Made by a program: the position numbers and the translations under genes. The notes under the pieces were generated by a model that worked only from the letters and a program-made list of their open reading frames with translations, searched no databases and had not been told where the DNA came from. From Lachnospiraceae bacterium (GTDB lineage: Bacteria; Bacillota; Clostridia; Lachnospirales; Lachnospiraceae), in contig CAJTFW010000002.1 of NCBI GenBank assembly GCA_910575445.1, forward strand, positions 186,001 through 250,000: a DNA stretch of 64,000 nucleotides. Direction: 5' to 3'. Shown here in pieces: positions 28,533-37,376 of this stretch (positions within the stretch are counted from its first letter, which is position 1; each line of letters begins with the position of its first letter).

Positions 28533-29399
28533 ATGAATATTATATGGATAGATGGCGGACTAGGAAATCAGATGTTCCAGTATGCCCTGGCTTTGAAAAT
28601 GCAAAGTCTGGGAACAAAAGTGAAACTCGATGTGACAAAATATGCAGAGCATTATGCGCATAATGGATTTGAATTAGAACGTATTTTTGGCATGGACTGT
28701 CCGTTGGCAACAGAAGCGGAAGTGAGATGTTTAGGCTATCGAAAAGCGAATCATCTGACAGAATTTATTAAAAAGACACCATTTCGTAAGAAAACCATCT
28801 ATAATAATGAATCATATATTTATGATAGTAAGGTTTTGACACTGGATGGATATTATATCGAGGGATATTGGCAATCTGAGCGATATTTTGTGGATATAAA
28901 AGAAAAAATATGGGAAACATATCAGTTCCCCCACTTTTCTACTGTACAGCAGAAGGCTTATGCAGAAGCGATAAAAGGATGTTGTTCTGTCGCTGTACAT
29001 GTTCGCAGAGGAGATTATTTGAATTATCCATATTTGCAAAATATATGTACGGTTTCGTATTATCATAAAGCAATGGAGTATTTTCGCAAAAAATATCCTG
29101 GAAAGACTAAATTCTATATTTTTACTAATGAGTTCTCTTGGGCAAAGGAAAATTTAAGCAGAGAAGATTGTTGTATTGTGGAAGGAAATACAGGAACAGA
29201 AAGTTTTCGCGATATGCAGCTGATGAGTCTTTGCAAGCATAATATAGTGGCGAATAGTTCATTTAGTTGGTGGGGAGCTTGGTTAAATAAAAATCCAGGT
29301 CAGGAAGTGATTGCTCCAGATAGGTGGGTCAATCATATCTCAGAGGAACAGATGGCAATTATTCCAGAACATTGGATAAAGATAGGAGGAGACAGGTAG
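28533..29399 (+). CDS. alpha-1,2-fucosyltransferase, GT11 family
   Basis: 288 aa. The frame is open upstream through the tRNA, but the true start is ATG 28533, preceded by GGTGGAGA and giving MNIIWIDGGLGNQMFQYALA, the family's N-terminal GGLGNQ motif. The donor-site motif VAVHVRRGDYLN lies near 155-166, and the C-terminal FSWWGAWLNKNPGQEVIAPDRW is also canonical. The enzyme transfers fucose, or in some GT11 members another sugar, in an alpha-1,2 linkage on glycans. It lies between a tRNA operon and ispF, away from the polysaccharide locus. That suggests separate acquisition. The next gene starts with no gap. Confidence 0.9.
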   Translation: MNIIWIDGGLGNQMFQYALALKMQSLGTKVKLDVTKYAEHYAHNGFELERIFGMDCPLATEAEVRCLGYRKANHLTEFIKKTPFRKKTIYNNESYIYDSKVLTLDGYYIEGYWQSERYFVDIKEKIWETYQFPHFSTVQQKAYAEAIKGCCSVAVHVRRGDYLNYPYLQNICTVSYYHKAMEYFRKKYPGKTKFYIFTNEFSWAKENLSREDCCIVEGNTGTESFRDMQLMSLCKHNIVANSSFSWWGAWLNKNPGQEVIAPDRWVNHISEEQMAIIPEHWIKIGGDR

Positions 29400-29945
29400 A
29401 TGCGAGTAGGCTTCGGTTATGATGTGCATCGCTTGGTAGAAGACAGAGATTTGATACTTGGCGGTGTAAAGATTCCCTATGAGAAAGGGCTTCTGGGCCA
29501 TTCGGATGCAGATGTGCTTTTGCATGCCATTATGGATGCACTTCTAGGTGCAGCGGCGCTTGGCGATATTGGAAGGCATTTTCCAGATACGGACCCGGCG
29601 TATAAGGGAATCTCAAGTCTTCGTCTTCTGGAGCATGTAAGAGAGCTTTTGTATCAGGAGAGTTATCAGATTGTCAACTTAGATGCGACGATTATTGCGC
29701 AAAGACCCAAGATGGCGCCCTATATTCCACAGATGGTCATACAGATAGCAAAGACGCTGCAGATAGAGGAAAATCAGGTAAATATCAAGGCGACAACAGA
29801 AGAAGGACTTGGTTTTACGGGAACTGGAGAAGGAATCTCGGCACAGGCAATCTGTGCAATTATGCCAATTACGGCTTATATAGAAGAAGACCGGATAACA
29901 AGGCGGCCGTCTTGTGAGGGATGCAAGGGATGTCAGAAGCACTAA
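29400..29945 (+). CDS. ispF: 2-C-methyl-D-erythritol 2,4-cyclodiphosphate synthase
   Basis: 181 aa. It has the zinc-site motif GYDVHRL at residues 5-11, [35 protein letters not shown], and [16 protein letters not shown], all defining IspF of the non-mevalonate isoprenoid pathway. The usual length is about 158 aa; here a 20-residue tail ([20 protein letters not shown] and two more) adds three cysteines spaced CxxCxxC. It is coupled to the fucosyltransferase (TAG-ATG with no gap) and overlaps the GNAT gene by about 25 bp, and that overlap encodes the tail. Confidence 0.95.
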   Translation: MRVGFGYDVHRLVEDRDLILGGVKIPYEKGLLGHSDADVLLHAIMDALLGAAALGDIGRHFPDTDPAYKGISSLRLLEHVRELLYQESYQIVNLDATIIAQRPKMAPYIPQMVIQIAKTLQIEENQVNIKATTEEGLGFTGTGEGISAQAICAIMPITAYIEEDRITRRPSCEGCKGCQKH

Positions 29946-30766
29946 AAGTTCTGCCTACACCTTTCTATCTGTCAGATTTGGAGAAAATTCAGTCTCGAAC
30001 ACTCTATGAAAAGGTGTTTTGTGAAGATACTAAGAGATTTGTAGATTACTACTATCAGTATAAGATAAGAGATAATGAAATATTGGCACTAAAAGAGGAT
30101 GAGCAGATAGTCTCTATGTTGCATCTAAATCCTTACACAATGATAGTCAATGGCTATGAAGTAGAGAGCCGCTATATTGTAGCAGTAGCAACGCACCCAG
30201 ACTACAGGCATCGTGGGTATATGCGGATGCTTATAGAGCGCGCATTAAAAGATTTATCTGCCAAAAAGATGCCGTTTACTTTTTTGATGCCAGCAAGCGA
30301 AGGTATCTATGCACCTTTTGATTTTGTACGAATCTGTCCTTATACCAGTCTGTCAGCGCGTATAGAGCGGATGGATGAGAGAGAACAGAATCGTTATCTG
30401 GCATCTCGCTATCAGATGTTCTGTAAGCGTGATATGCGCTATATAGAGAATTTAAAGGCCGAGAAAGTGGCAGAAGAAGGAGAAGAACCCATAGAAAAGA
30501 TGCCTCCCTATATGGCACGTATCACAGATGTCTGCGGGATGTTGTCGCTTGTGGGCAGTATAGAAGAACGAGTATGGTATCTTAGAATCAAGGATTCTAT
30601 CCTTAGAGAAAATGACGGATATTTCTGTTGGAAATTGTCAAAGGACGAAAGTCAGGCAAAAAAGCTGTCTTTTGTGCCAGAGCAAGTGGATTTGGAACTG
30701 ACCATAGGAGAGTTAGCTTCTATGGTATTTGGCAACTTTCGGATTTGTCTGTCAGAGATTGTCTAA
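29921..30766 (+). CDS. GNAT-family N-acetyltransferase (Eis-like N-terminal domain)
   Basis: 281 aa. The acetyl-CoA binding segment is [29 protein letters not shown] near residues 83-110, with the R/Q-x-x-G-x-G/A-type loop read as RHRGYM. The following [17 protein letters not shown] resembles Eis-type acetyltransferases, but the C-terminal sterol-carrier-like domain appears shortened (Eis proteins are about 400 aa). An alternative start ATG 29930 has GAGGG at good spacing and gives MSEALKV. Substrate unknown. It overlaps ispF. Confidence 0.75.
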   Translation: MQGMSEALKVLPTPFYLSDLEKIQSRTLYEKVFCEDTKRFVDYYYQYKIRDNEILALKEDEQIVSMLHLNPYTMIVNGYEVESRYIVAVATHPDYRHRGYMRMLIERALKDLSAKKMPFTFLMPASEGIYAPFDFVRICPYTSLSARIERMDEREQNRYLASRYQMFCKRDMRYIENLKAEKVAEEGEEPIEKMPPYMARITDVCGMLSLVGSIEERVWYLRIKDSILRENDGYFCWKLSKDESQAKKLSFVPEQVDLELTIGELASMVFGNFRICLSEIV

Positions 30767-30790
30767 AGTTTTATCATAAGGGGGAGCAGT

Positions 30791-31456
30791 ATGGGAGTGA
30801 TTCGTTATATTAAGGAAGAGATTGCGGTTATCAGAGAGCGTGACCCGGCGATTAAGTCAGCGATGGAGGTGTTTCTCTATCCGACCTTTCACGCTATCTT
30901 GAAATATCGGCTGGCGCACAATCTCTATCAGAAAAAACACTATTTTCTGGCCCGGTGGATATCGCAAAGGTCTGCCAGAAAGACTGGAATAGAGATTCAT
31001 CCAGGAGCGACGATTGGAAAAGGGCTGTTTATTGACCATGGAACCGGCGTGGTGATTGGAGAGACTGCGATTGTTGGCGACAATGTAACGCTGTATCAGG
31101 GTGTTACACTTGGTGGTACTGGTAAGGAAAAGGGCAAGCGCCATCCAACGCTAGAAGACAATGTAATGGTCAGCGCCGGAGCTAAAATCTTGGGTTCTTT
31201 TACGATTGGAGAAAATTCCAAAGTAGGAGCCGGAAGCGTAGTGCTTGGCCCGGTGCCACCTAACTGTACCGTGGTTGGTGTTCCAGGCAGAATCGTGAAA
31301 AAAGACAATATTCGGATTCCAAGAAAAGATTTGGACCAGGTCAATCTGCCAGACCCAATCTTAGATGCTATCTCAGAGCTTCAGGCAGAGAATAAAAAAT
31401 TAAGAAAAGAAATCCATGCATTAAAGAAAGCGATTGCGGAAGGGAGAAAAGGATGA
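30791..31456 (+). CDS. cysE: serine O-acetyltransferase
   Basis: 221 aa. The N-terminal helical part ([20 protein letters not shown]) and the left-handed beta-helix of hexapeptide repeats ([24 protein letters not shown], then [24 protein letters not shown]) are the short CysE/EpsC form. It acetylates L-serine for cysteine synthesis. The C-terminal tail is a predicted coiled coil ([20 protein letters not shown]). It overlaps cysS by 4 bp, a classical Firmicutes pairing that links cysteine supply with its synthetase. Confidence 0.95.
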   Translation: MGVIRYIKEEIAVIRERDPAIKSAMEVFLYPTFHAILKYRLAHNLYQKKHYFLARWISQRSARKTGIEIHPGATIGKGLFIDHGTGVVIGETAIVGDNVTLYQGVTLGGTGKEKGKRHPTLEDNVMVSAGAKILGSFTIGENSKVGAGSVVLGPVPPNCTVVGVPGRIVKKDNIRIPRKDLDQVNLPDPILDAISELQAENKKLRKEIHALKKAIAEGRKG

Positions 31457-32862
31457 TTCGTATCTATAATACGCTAAGTAGAAAAAAAGAGGAGTTTATT
31501 CCATTAGAAGAAGGCAAGGTCCGTATGTATGTCTGTGGCCCGACCGTCTATAATTTTATCCATATTGGCAATGCAAGGCCTATGATAGTCTTTGATACGG
31601 TGCGCCGCTATATGGAACACAAAGGATATCAGGTGAACTTTGTGTCAAATTTTACCGATGTCGACGACAAGATTATCAAAAAGGCATTAGAAGAAGGCGT
31701 ATCGGCAGAGGAGATTTCCAAACGCTATATTGAGGAATGTAAGAAAGATATGGAAGGCATGAATATTATGCCAGCTACCACGCATCCTTTAGCGACGCAG
31801 GAGATTGATGGTATGATTGCGATGATTTCCGACTTGATAGAGAAGGGCTATGCGTATGCAATAAATGGTACGGTATACTATCGCACCCGCCGTTTTGCAG
31901 AGTATGGTAAGCTGTCCCATAAAAATCTGGATGATTTGCAGGGAGGAAATCGTTCCCTTCTGGTATCTGGAGAGGATGAGAAAGAAGACGCACTGGATTT
32001 TGTACTTTGGAAGCCTAAAAAAGATGGAGAACCTTACTGGGTATCTCCATGGGGCGAAGGGCGTCCTGGCTGGCATATTGAGTGCTCTGTAATGTCTAAA
32101 AAATACTTGGGAGAGCAGATAGATATTCATGGAGGCGGCGAAGACTTGGTATTTCCACATCATGAAAATGAGATTGCACAGAGTGAAGCGTGCAGCGGAT
32201 GTGTATTTTCCAAATATTGGATGCACAATGCTTTTTTAAATATCGACAACAAAAAAATGTCAAAATCCCTTGGCAATTTCTTTACGGTGCGGGAAATCAG
32301 TGAAAAATACGATTTACAGATACTGCGTTTCTTTATGTTAAATGCGCACTATCGCAGCCCGTTAAATTTCAGTGCGGATTTGATGGAATCTTCTAAAAAT
32401 GCACTGGAACGTATCTTGACAGCCGTAGATAACTTAAAGTATTTATCCGAGCATGCCAAAGTTATAAAGCTGACCGAGGAAGAAGCACAAAAAGCAGAAG
32501 AAGCAAAGAAGTACGAACAAGAGTTCGATATGGCAATGGATGACGATTTTAACACCGCAGATGCGATTGCCGCGGTCTTTGAGCTTGTAAAATTTGCCAA
32601 TACCTATGCAAAGGAAGGCAGCAGCAAGGCTTTTGCAGAGCTTTTACAGGAGAAGATTGAGGGGCTTTGTAAGATTCTTGGAATTGTGACAGAGAAGAAG
32701 GCAGAGCTTTTAGACGAGGAGATTGAACAGCTGATAGCAGAGCGTCAGGCAGCCAGAAAAGCGAAGAACTTTGCCAGAGCAGATGAGATTCGTGGGCTTT
32801 TGTCAGAAAAGGGAATTCTTCTAGAAGATACACGCGAAGGAGTAAAATGGAAGAGAGCATAA
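31453..32862 (+). CDS. cysS: cysteinyl-tRNA synthetase
   Basis: 469 aa class I synthetase. Seen: zinc ligand and first motif [18 protein letters not shown] (HIGH variant HIGN), the [14 protein letters not shown] segment, zinc-site [20 protein letters not shown], and [10 protein letters not shown]. Length is standard. It overlaps cysE by 4 bp and mrnC by 16 bp. Confidence 0.97.
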   Translation: MIRIYNTLSRKKEEFIPLEEGKVRMYVCGPTVYNFIHIGNARPMIVFDTVRRYMEHKGYQVNFVSNFTDVDDKIIKKALEEGVSAEEISKRYIEECKKDMEGMNIMPATTHPLATQEIDGMIAMISDLIEKGYAYAINGTVYYRTRRFAEYGKLSHKNLDDLQGGNRSLLVSGEDEKEDALDFVLWKPKKDGEPYWVSPWGEGRPGWHIECSVMSKKYLGEQIDIHGGGEDLVFPHHENEIAQSEACSGCVFSKYWMHNAFLNIDNKKMSKSLGNFFTVREISEKYDLQILRFFMLNAHYRSPLNFSADLMESSKNALERILTAVDNLKYLSEHAKVIKLTEEEAQKAEEAKKYEQEFDMAMDDDFNTADAIAAVFELVKFANTYAKEGSSKAFAELLQEKIEGLCKILGIVTEKKAELLDEEIEQLIAERQAARKAKNFARADEIRGLLSEKGILLEDTREGVKWKRA

Positions 32863-33278
32863 AGTACCTAAAAGAGCAGTTTGCGCTGTCAGAGATAGAC
32901 ATACGGACCTATTCTCCACTTGTGTTAGCTTATATTGGCGATGGCATCTATGAGCTGATGGTGCGAACGGTGCTTGTAGGCCAGGGCAACCGCCAAGCCA
33001 ATACTTTGCACAAAAAAGCGAGTAGTTATGTAAAGGCGTCTACACAGTCAGCAATGATTCTTGCAGTACAAGAAGAGCTGACAGAAGAAGAACATCAGGT
33101 CTATAAGCGGGGGCGCAATGCCAAGACCGTTACCATGGCCAAACATGCATCGATGCACGATTACCGCCATGCCACAGGCTTTGAGGCGCTGATGGGATAT
33201 CTGTATTTGACCAATCAGAGCAAGCGGATGATTGATTTGATAAAGATGGGAATGGAGCGAACAGGAGGGCTGCCATGA
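32847..33278 (+). CDS. mrnC: Mini-ribonuclease III
   Basis: 143 aa, an RNase III catalytic domain without a dsRNA-binding domain. The motif LAYIGDGIYELMVRT near 28-42 replaces the RNase III signature. It matures 23S rRNA ends in Firmicutes. It sits in the conserved cysS-mrnC-rlmB order and overlaps both neighbours. Confidence 0.93.
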   Translation: MEESIKYLKEQFALSEIDIRTYSPLVLAYIGDGIYELMVRTVLVGQGNRQANTLHKKASSYVKASTQSAMILAVQEELTEEEHQVYKRGRNAKTVTMAKHASMHDYRHATGFEALMGYLYLTNQSKRMIDLIKMGMERTGGLP

Positions 33279-34015
33279 GATACCAAGAATTGACAATAGA
33301 AGGGCGTAACGCCGTCCTAGAGGCTTTCCGGGCAGGTAAGACAATAGATAAGCTGTTTGTGCAAAAAGGATGCCAGGATGGGCCGATTAACAGTATTATA
33401 AGAGAAGCGAAAAAACAAGATACGATTGTGAATTATGTAACAAAGGAACGGCTAGAGCAGATGTCAGAGACCAAAAAGCATCAGGGCGTTATCGCCTCTA
33501 TGGCGGCTTATGACTATGCAGAAGTCGAGGATATCCTAAAACTGGCAGAAGAAAAAGGCGAGCCGCCATTTATCTTTCTCTTAGATAATATCGAAGACCC
33601 ACATAACCTGGGTGCTATTATCCGTACTGCCAACCTTGTAGGTGCGCATGGCGTGATTATTCCCAAAAGAAGAGCCGTCGGACTGACTGCGATTGTGGCA
33701 AGGACTTCGGCGGGTGCATTGCACTATACACCTGTAGCAAAAGTGACCAATCTAGGCACGACCATCGAAGAACTAAAAGAAAAGGGCTTGTGGTTTGTCT
33801 GCGCCGATATGAGCGGAACAACGATGTATGACCTGAATCTTAAAGGCCCGATAGGCTTAGTGATTGGCAGTGAAGGCGAAGGTGTCAGCCGTCTTGTCAA
33901 GGAAAAATGCGATTATATCGCTTCGATACCAATGAAAGGCGATATCGATTCTTTGAATGCATCCGTCGCCGCCGGCGTGTTGGCTTATGAGATTGTCAGA
34001 CAGCGGATAAACTGA
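33275..34015 (+). CDS. rlmB: 23S rRNA (guanosine-2'-O)-methyltransferase, RlmB/TrmH family
   Basis: 246 aa SpoU-type enzyme. The N-terminal substrate-binding domain starts EGRNAVLEAFRAGKTIDKLF. The SAM knot motifs are LDNIEDPHNLGAIIRTA, GLVIGSEGEGVSRLV and IPMKGDIDSLNASVAAGVLAYE. It is the last gene before the integrative element; the proposed left junction lies 16 bp after its stop. Confidence 0.93.
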   Translation: MRYQELTIEGRNAVLEAFRAGKTIDKLFVQKGCQDGPINSIIREAKKQDTIVNYVTKERLEQMSETKKHQGVIASMAAYDYAEVEDILKLAEEKGEPPFIFLLDNIEDPHNLGAIIRTANLVGAHGVIIPKRRAVGLTAIVARTSAGALHYTPVAKVTNLGTTIEELKEKGLWFVCADMSGTTMYDLNLKGPIGLVIGSEGEGVSRLVKEKCDYIASIPMKGDIDSLNASVAAGVLAYEIVRQRIN

Positions 34016-34180
34016 GTTTGATACTTAAAATTTTTATCGAAAATTATTGGTAAAATTAGATTATCTCTTTAGAAATTCTTATATGTCGGAATAGCCTGTA
34101 TTTTCGGGCTTTTCCGGCAGTTTAGATATGGGGAGAAGTTCACATATACCCTCATAAACCTTTAGGTTTCCCTCTGGGCG

Positions 34181-34202
34181 GTAGTAAAAAAGTAGTAAAT
34201 TC
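34181..34202 (+). repeat. DR-2-type Int N-domain binding repeats, left end
   Basis: GTAGTAAAA at 34181-34189 and AGTAGTAAATTC at 34191-34202. The second equals the core of the known Tn916 Int N-terminal domain binding site (AGTAGTAAATTC). A matching pair lies in the same orientation near the right end. Confidence 0.75.
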
Positions 34203-34211
34203 TGCCCGCGC

Positions 34212-35408
34212 CTATGCGGCAATCAGCCTTTCCATTTCAGCCCTTGCGGAAGCGAATGTTGCGTGTGCGTAATAGTTCAGCGTCATGGTGATGTTTGAGT
34301 GTCCCATGATATACTGTAACGCTTTCGGGTTCATGCCAGCATTGGCTAAATTGGTGCAGAATGTATGGCGCAGGGTGTGGGGTGTCATTACTTTGGGTAA
34401 CGCTTCCTCATGGCACTTGTTGTACTTCTTTGCAAGCTCCCGGAACATGGTAGCATAGTTCACATTCGTTTTCGGGCAACCGTCCCGGTTGAGGAAAAGG
34501 AAACTGCTGTAACCGTCAACGGTGATCAGTTTCGTTCCTTTGCGGTTCTCCAACACGCGCCCCAACGCTTCATACACTTTTTCACTCATTGGAATTTGTC
34601 TGATACCGCTCTGTGTTTTGGGCTTCTCTATGTAGTAGCCTGTTTCCGCGCTCCGTAAAAGCTGGTGGTCTACATTGATTACCCGGTTTTCAAAGTCAAG
34701 GTCGGTGTCAGTCAGTCCGCAGAGTTCGGAAATCCTAAGCCCCGTCCCCAGCAGTATGATAACCTCGTCACGGTATTTCTGATAGACGCTATCACTTTGC
34801 ATAAAGGATAAAAGGCTTTCTTCCTGTTCTCCTGTGAGGGGTACTTTCGGCTCTGTGTCGTCCTCGATCACGGTGTTTAGCTGGAAGTCAAAGGGATTTT
34901 TCCTTATACAGTCGTCCTGTATCGCTGTGTAAAAAGCAGCTTTCAGAGAACGCTTGTCGTTGCTTATGGTCTTGTAGGATATTCCCTTTTCTTTCATGCG
35001 CAACGCCCATTCTTTCGCGTCGGACAGTTTCACACTGTCAATGGGGCAGGAACCAAGTTTATCCGCTTCCAGCAGCTTCATCAGCCGTTCGCGCCCCTTT
35101 GTGGTGTTGTGCCTTACATTCCCCCGGTGGCGGTTCTGCTTTGCGTAAAGCTCGCAGACGGTCATTTTCTTTCCGATTGTGTCTATCCCGTCGTCAAGGT
35201 CTTTCTGTATCTCTTTTTCCTTTTCTCTAAGGGATATGTCGTCACGCTTCCCGGCAGGGGTCTTGTCCGTAGGCACTAACTTCCACGCATAGACAAATTG
35301 CACTTTACCAAAAGTATCGGTATATTTGTAAGCATATCTCCCGTCTTTTCTCTGGCTCTCTCCCGAACGCAAAATGCGGTTTCTATTATCACGTCTTTTC
35401 TCCGACAT
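34212..35408 (-). CDS. int: Tn916-family tyrosine integrase
   Basis: 398 aa from the chosen start. It begins MSEKRRDNRNRILRSGESQR, very like Tn916 Int, followed by the AP2-like arm-binding domain and SAM-like core-binding domain. The catalytic domain shows the first Arg in GTGLRISELCGL, then TPHTLRHTFCTN (HxxR), GHSNITMTLNYYAHAT (third His and tyrosine nucleophile). The start at 35408 has AAAGGAG upstream; 26 further in-frame codons upstream are not Tn916-like. It should catalyse excision and integration at AT-rich targets. The gene is intact. Confidence 0.95.
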   Translation of the reverse strand: MSEKRRDNRNRILRSGESQRKDGRYAYKYTDTFGKVQFVYAWKLVPTDKTPAGKRDDISLREKEKEIQKDLDDGIDTIGKKMTVCELYAKQNRHRGNVRHNTTKGRERLMKLLEADKLGSCPIDSVKLSDAKEWALRMKEKGISYKTISNDKRSLKAAFYTAIQDDCIRKNPFDFQLNTVIEDDTEPKVPLTGEQEESLLSFMQSDSVYQKYRDEVIILLGTGLRISELCGLTDTDLDFENRVINVDHQLLRSAETGYYIEKPKTQSGIRQIPMSEKVYEALGRVLENRKGTKLITVDGYSSFLFLNRDGCPKTNVNYATMFRELAKKYNKCHEEALPKVMTPHTLRHTFCTNLANAGMNPKALQYIMGHSNITMTLNYYAHATFASARAEMERLIAA

Positions 35409-35497
35409 TGTTTTTGCTCCTTTCCGTGTCGGAAAGAGCCTTGATATGCCTAATCTTATTATAGCACATTCAAGGCTCCTTTTCACTATCTTTTTCG

Positions 35498-35701
35498 CTA
35501 AATTGCGTCCAGCGTGTCAATGATCTTTTCAAACTGTTTCCTCTTGATCTGAATACGGTTGCCGTTCAAGAATATCCAGCCCGCCGTAGGATTTTCTTCT
35601 GCAAGTTTCCGCAACTTGTTTTCCCCAATGCGGAAATATTTTGACGCTTCCTCAATGGTAAGCGTGTACTTTTCCCAAATAGGCACATCAGCATTGCTCA
35701 T
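35498..35701 (-). CDS. xis: Tn916-family excisionase
   Basis: 67 aa, exactly the Tn916 Xis length. The body [20 protein letters not shown] and the C-terminus [16 protein letters not shown] are nearly the Tn916 sequence; it is a winged-helix MerR/Xis-type DNA-binding protein that directs excision. It is upstream of int in the same orientation with an 89-bp gap. Confidence 0.95.
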   Translation of the reverse strand: MSNADVPIWEKYTLTIEEASKYFRIGENKLRKLAEENPTAGWIFLNGNRIQIKRKQFEKIIDTLDAI

Positions 35702-36214
35702 TCTATATATCCCCCTTTCAAAAATGGGTAAAAGGTTAATTGTGAAAAAGGGGCTGTGATCGGACGGTTATCAGCGTAACCTCACGGGAGTTTCACCCCT
35801 GCATGGTTCTCATGCAGCCCTACCCATTGCCTGCGACGCTTTTAACGCTCGGACTGTGGCGGTAAGGGAGTATCATTATATATCCTGCGCTGTCGTCGCC
35901 CGCAAGCTGCTAAACTTGCTCCCCGGCGCGGTGTTGGTCGCTCGGCTGTCCCGGCAGGGAAAAGAAAACCCCGCCGGGATAGCGTCGTGGCGCACCCGCC
36001 GTATGGCTCGGCGCAAAAGGGACGTATCCGATCTGCCCTATGCTGCGCCGCCGTTATCTTGCGCCGCTTTCTTTGTCAAGGTTCAAAATCAAGAGCTTGT
36101 CGGCTCACGGAAGCATACCGCGCTGGGCGGTATGCCCCGGTGAAATGACAAGCAGCCCGGAAGCGGAAGCGCGGAAAGGGGGACGCGCCCCGCTGGGGAC
36201 AGCCTGTGTTTAGC
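35702..36214. other. G+C-rich noncoding region with hairpins, function unknown
   Basis: About 510 bp between xis and the HTH regulator, clearly richer in G+C than both neighbours. No ORF has a good start. Perfect small hairpins are visible: CTGCATG/CATGCAG (35799-35817), and GCATACCGC/GCGGTATGC around GCTGG (36113-36135). CCGGCAGGG and CCCCGCCGG face each other near 35958-35983. In Tn916 this position holds small ORFs. Candidates are a structured RNA, an origin of transfer used in trans, or remnants. Confidence 0.5.
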
Positions 36215-36448
36215 CTACGTTAAAGGCAAGGGTGCGGTAATCAGCCGCACTTGCAGCCTGTTCTTCATTTCCTCGTCAACGTAGGAATAAGTATTGCCCG
36301 CGTCGTCTTTCAGCGTCCGGGTGCAGAGCGTCGCTATGTAACCCTCGTAATGCTTCAAAACTGCGCACATGGCTTCCGTGTCGCCGCCCGCCGCTGCTGC
36401 AATAACAGGGAACGGCAACAGGGCAACGGATTTTTTATTTCTGTTCAT
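36215..36448 (-). CDS. HTH-domain regulator of conjugative transposons (Tn916 orf8-like)
   Basis: 77 aa from the ATG at 36448, which has GGAGGG at good spacing. The sequence FPVIAAAAGGDTEAMCAVLK followed by HYEGYIATLCTRTL is the short helix-turn-helix family linked to conjugative transposons. It overlaps the sigma-like gene by 14 bp, as orf7/orf8 are arranged in Tn916, where the pair drives int/xis and transfer transcription. Confidence 0.85.
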   Translation of the reverse strand: MNRNKKSVALLPFPVIAAAAGGDTEAMCAVLKHYEGYIATLCTRTLKDDAGNTYSYVDEEMKNRLQVRLITAPLPLT

Positions 36449-36869
36449 CTGTTTTTCCCTCCATATACAGTTTGATTTTTTCAAGCGCGGTTTTCCTGTG
36501 CCGGAAAATCGTACTGCGCACAACATTCAGCAGACCGCCTATTTCCTCGTCGCTCATATCCAAAAAGTATGACAAAAGGATAATGTCACGCTTCTTTTCG
36601 GGCAGGGCTTGTAAGGCTTCGCCAAGCAGCTCATTTTTCACAAGCACATCATAGCCGGACACTTCAAAGCGGTAGTAATCGCTCTCGTACTCGTCCAGCG
36701 TGTAAAGCTGTGAGAGTTCCGCTTCGCTCATTTCCGAAAAATTCACTTCAAGGGCTGCGCGTTTGGAAAGCTCCCGGTAATAACTTCTTGCTTCGCCTTT
36801 GAGGACTTTTTTTGCAAGTGCGTCATACTGATGTTGGATCGTTTTCATTTCAGAAGAAGATAGCTCCAT
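36435..36869 (-). CDS. sigma-70-like regulator (Tn916 orf7-like)
   Basis: 144 aa from the ATG at 36869, preceded by GGAAGGAGG. The C-terminal half LLGEALQALPEKKRDIILLS followed by YFLDMSDEEIGGLLNVVRST and FRHRKTALEKIK is sigma region 4 with its HTH. In Tn916 the equivalent gene is read from the cargo (tetM) transcript and activates excision. Here it is downstream of the lantibiotic-immunity cargo and of an attenuator-like structure. Confidence 0.88.
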   Translation of the reverse strand: MELSSSEMKTIQHQYDALAKKVLKGEARSYYRELSKRAALEVNFSEMSEAELSQLYTLDEYESDYYRFEVSGYDVLVKNELLGEALQALPEKKRDIILLSYFLDMSDEEIGGLLNVVRSTIFRHRKTALEKIKLYMEGKTDEQK

Positions 36870-36935
36870 AGAGTTCACCTCCTTCCTTCGTGGTGTAAAA
36901 GACAAAAGGCTTGTCCTTCCGTCCCCTTTCACACC

Positions 36936-37169
36936 CTATCCGTATGGAAAAGGCTCTTTTGTTGCGCTTTCCAAGCAGCTTTTTAAGAAAACCAAAGGGC
37001 GCAAAAAAAGCCCGCCCACAAAAAATGCGGACAGGCAAAATAGCATTGATAACTGTATTAAGATGATTAGACAGTTCATATTGATAAGCGGAATTTTCCC
37101 CGGTGGTGGACGGGCTTTTTTTGATATGTCAATGACCGTCGGATTTTGTCGATAGGGTGTGTGCTTCAT
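36936..37169 (-). CDS. small membrane protein candidate translated from a hairpin-displayed RBS
   Basis: 77 aa from ATG 37169 (an in-frame ATG lies at 37196). The protein has a basic N-terminus (KHTPYRQNPTVIDISKKARP) and one hydrophobic segment (CLIILIQLSMLFCLSAFFVG). The ribosome-binding site AAGGAGG is perfect and lies in a hairpin loop just before the ATG, which argues for real translation. It could be a membrane peptide or mainly a leader whose translation matters for the downstream sigma-like gene, 66 bp away. No family recognised. Confidence 0.5.
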   Translation of the reverse strand: MKHTPYRQNPTVIDISKKARPPPGKIPLINMNCLIILIQLSMLFCLSAFFVGGLFLRPLVFLKSCLESATKEPFPYG

Positions 37170-37192
37170 GGCGGCTACCTCCTTTAGCCGCC
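37170..37192 (-). promoter_or_regulatory. hairpin presenting the Shine-Dalgarno sequence in its loop
   Basis: On the minus strand GGCGGCTA pairs perfectly with TAGCCGCC, and the 7-nt loop is AAGGAGG. The ATG of the small membrane ORF follows the stem with no gap. The 5' arm is also complementary to the 3' arm of the terminator at 37231-37270. Confidence 0.75.
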
Positions 37193-37230
37193 GCATTTAA
37201 CAGTGAAACCACGTCATTCCTTGAGAAGAT

Positions 37231-37270
37231 AAAAAAGAAACGGCGGCTTTGATTTCTCAAAAGCCGCCGC
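37231..37270 (-). terminator. terminator or attenuator between the immunity cargo and the sigma-like regulator
   Basis: Minus strand: GCGGCGGCTTT pairs with AAAGCCGCCG around TGAGAAATC, followed by TTTCTTTTTT. It would stop transcripts from the cargo before they reach the regulators unless disrupted. Confidence 0.8.
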
Positions 37271-37303
37271 ATAAGAATAGGCATGTGAAAATACTTCTGC
37301 TGT

Positions 37304-37331
37304 ACGACGGCTTTTTTTCTTTTGCCGTCGT
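37304..37331. repeat. inverted repeat ACGACGGC/GCCGTCGT
   Basis: Perfect 8-bp arms, extended to TACGACGGC/GCCGTCGTG with wobble, around TTTTTTTCTTTT. There is no T tail on either strand, so a simple terminator is unlikely. Confidence 0.6.
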
Positions 37332-37376
37332 GCGGCAGATTTGCTATTAACTTAGCAGACGTTATTCTTCACTGAA

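Noticed and set aside
35856-36143. Plus-strand 95-codon ORF in the G+C-rich block of the element
   Set aside because: Starts at GTG without a ribosome-binding site, runs through several perfect hairpins, and has no recognisable protein features. Long open frames are expected by chance at this G+C.
37304-37331. Calling the ACGACGGC inverted repeat a terminator
   Set aside because: The T run is in the loop and not after the stem on either strand.
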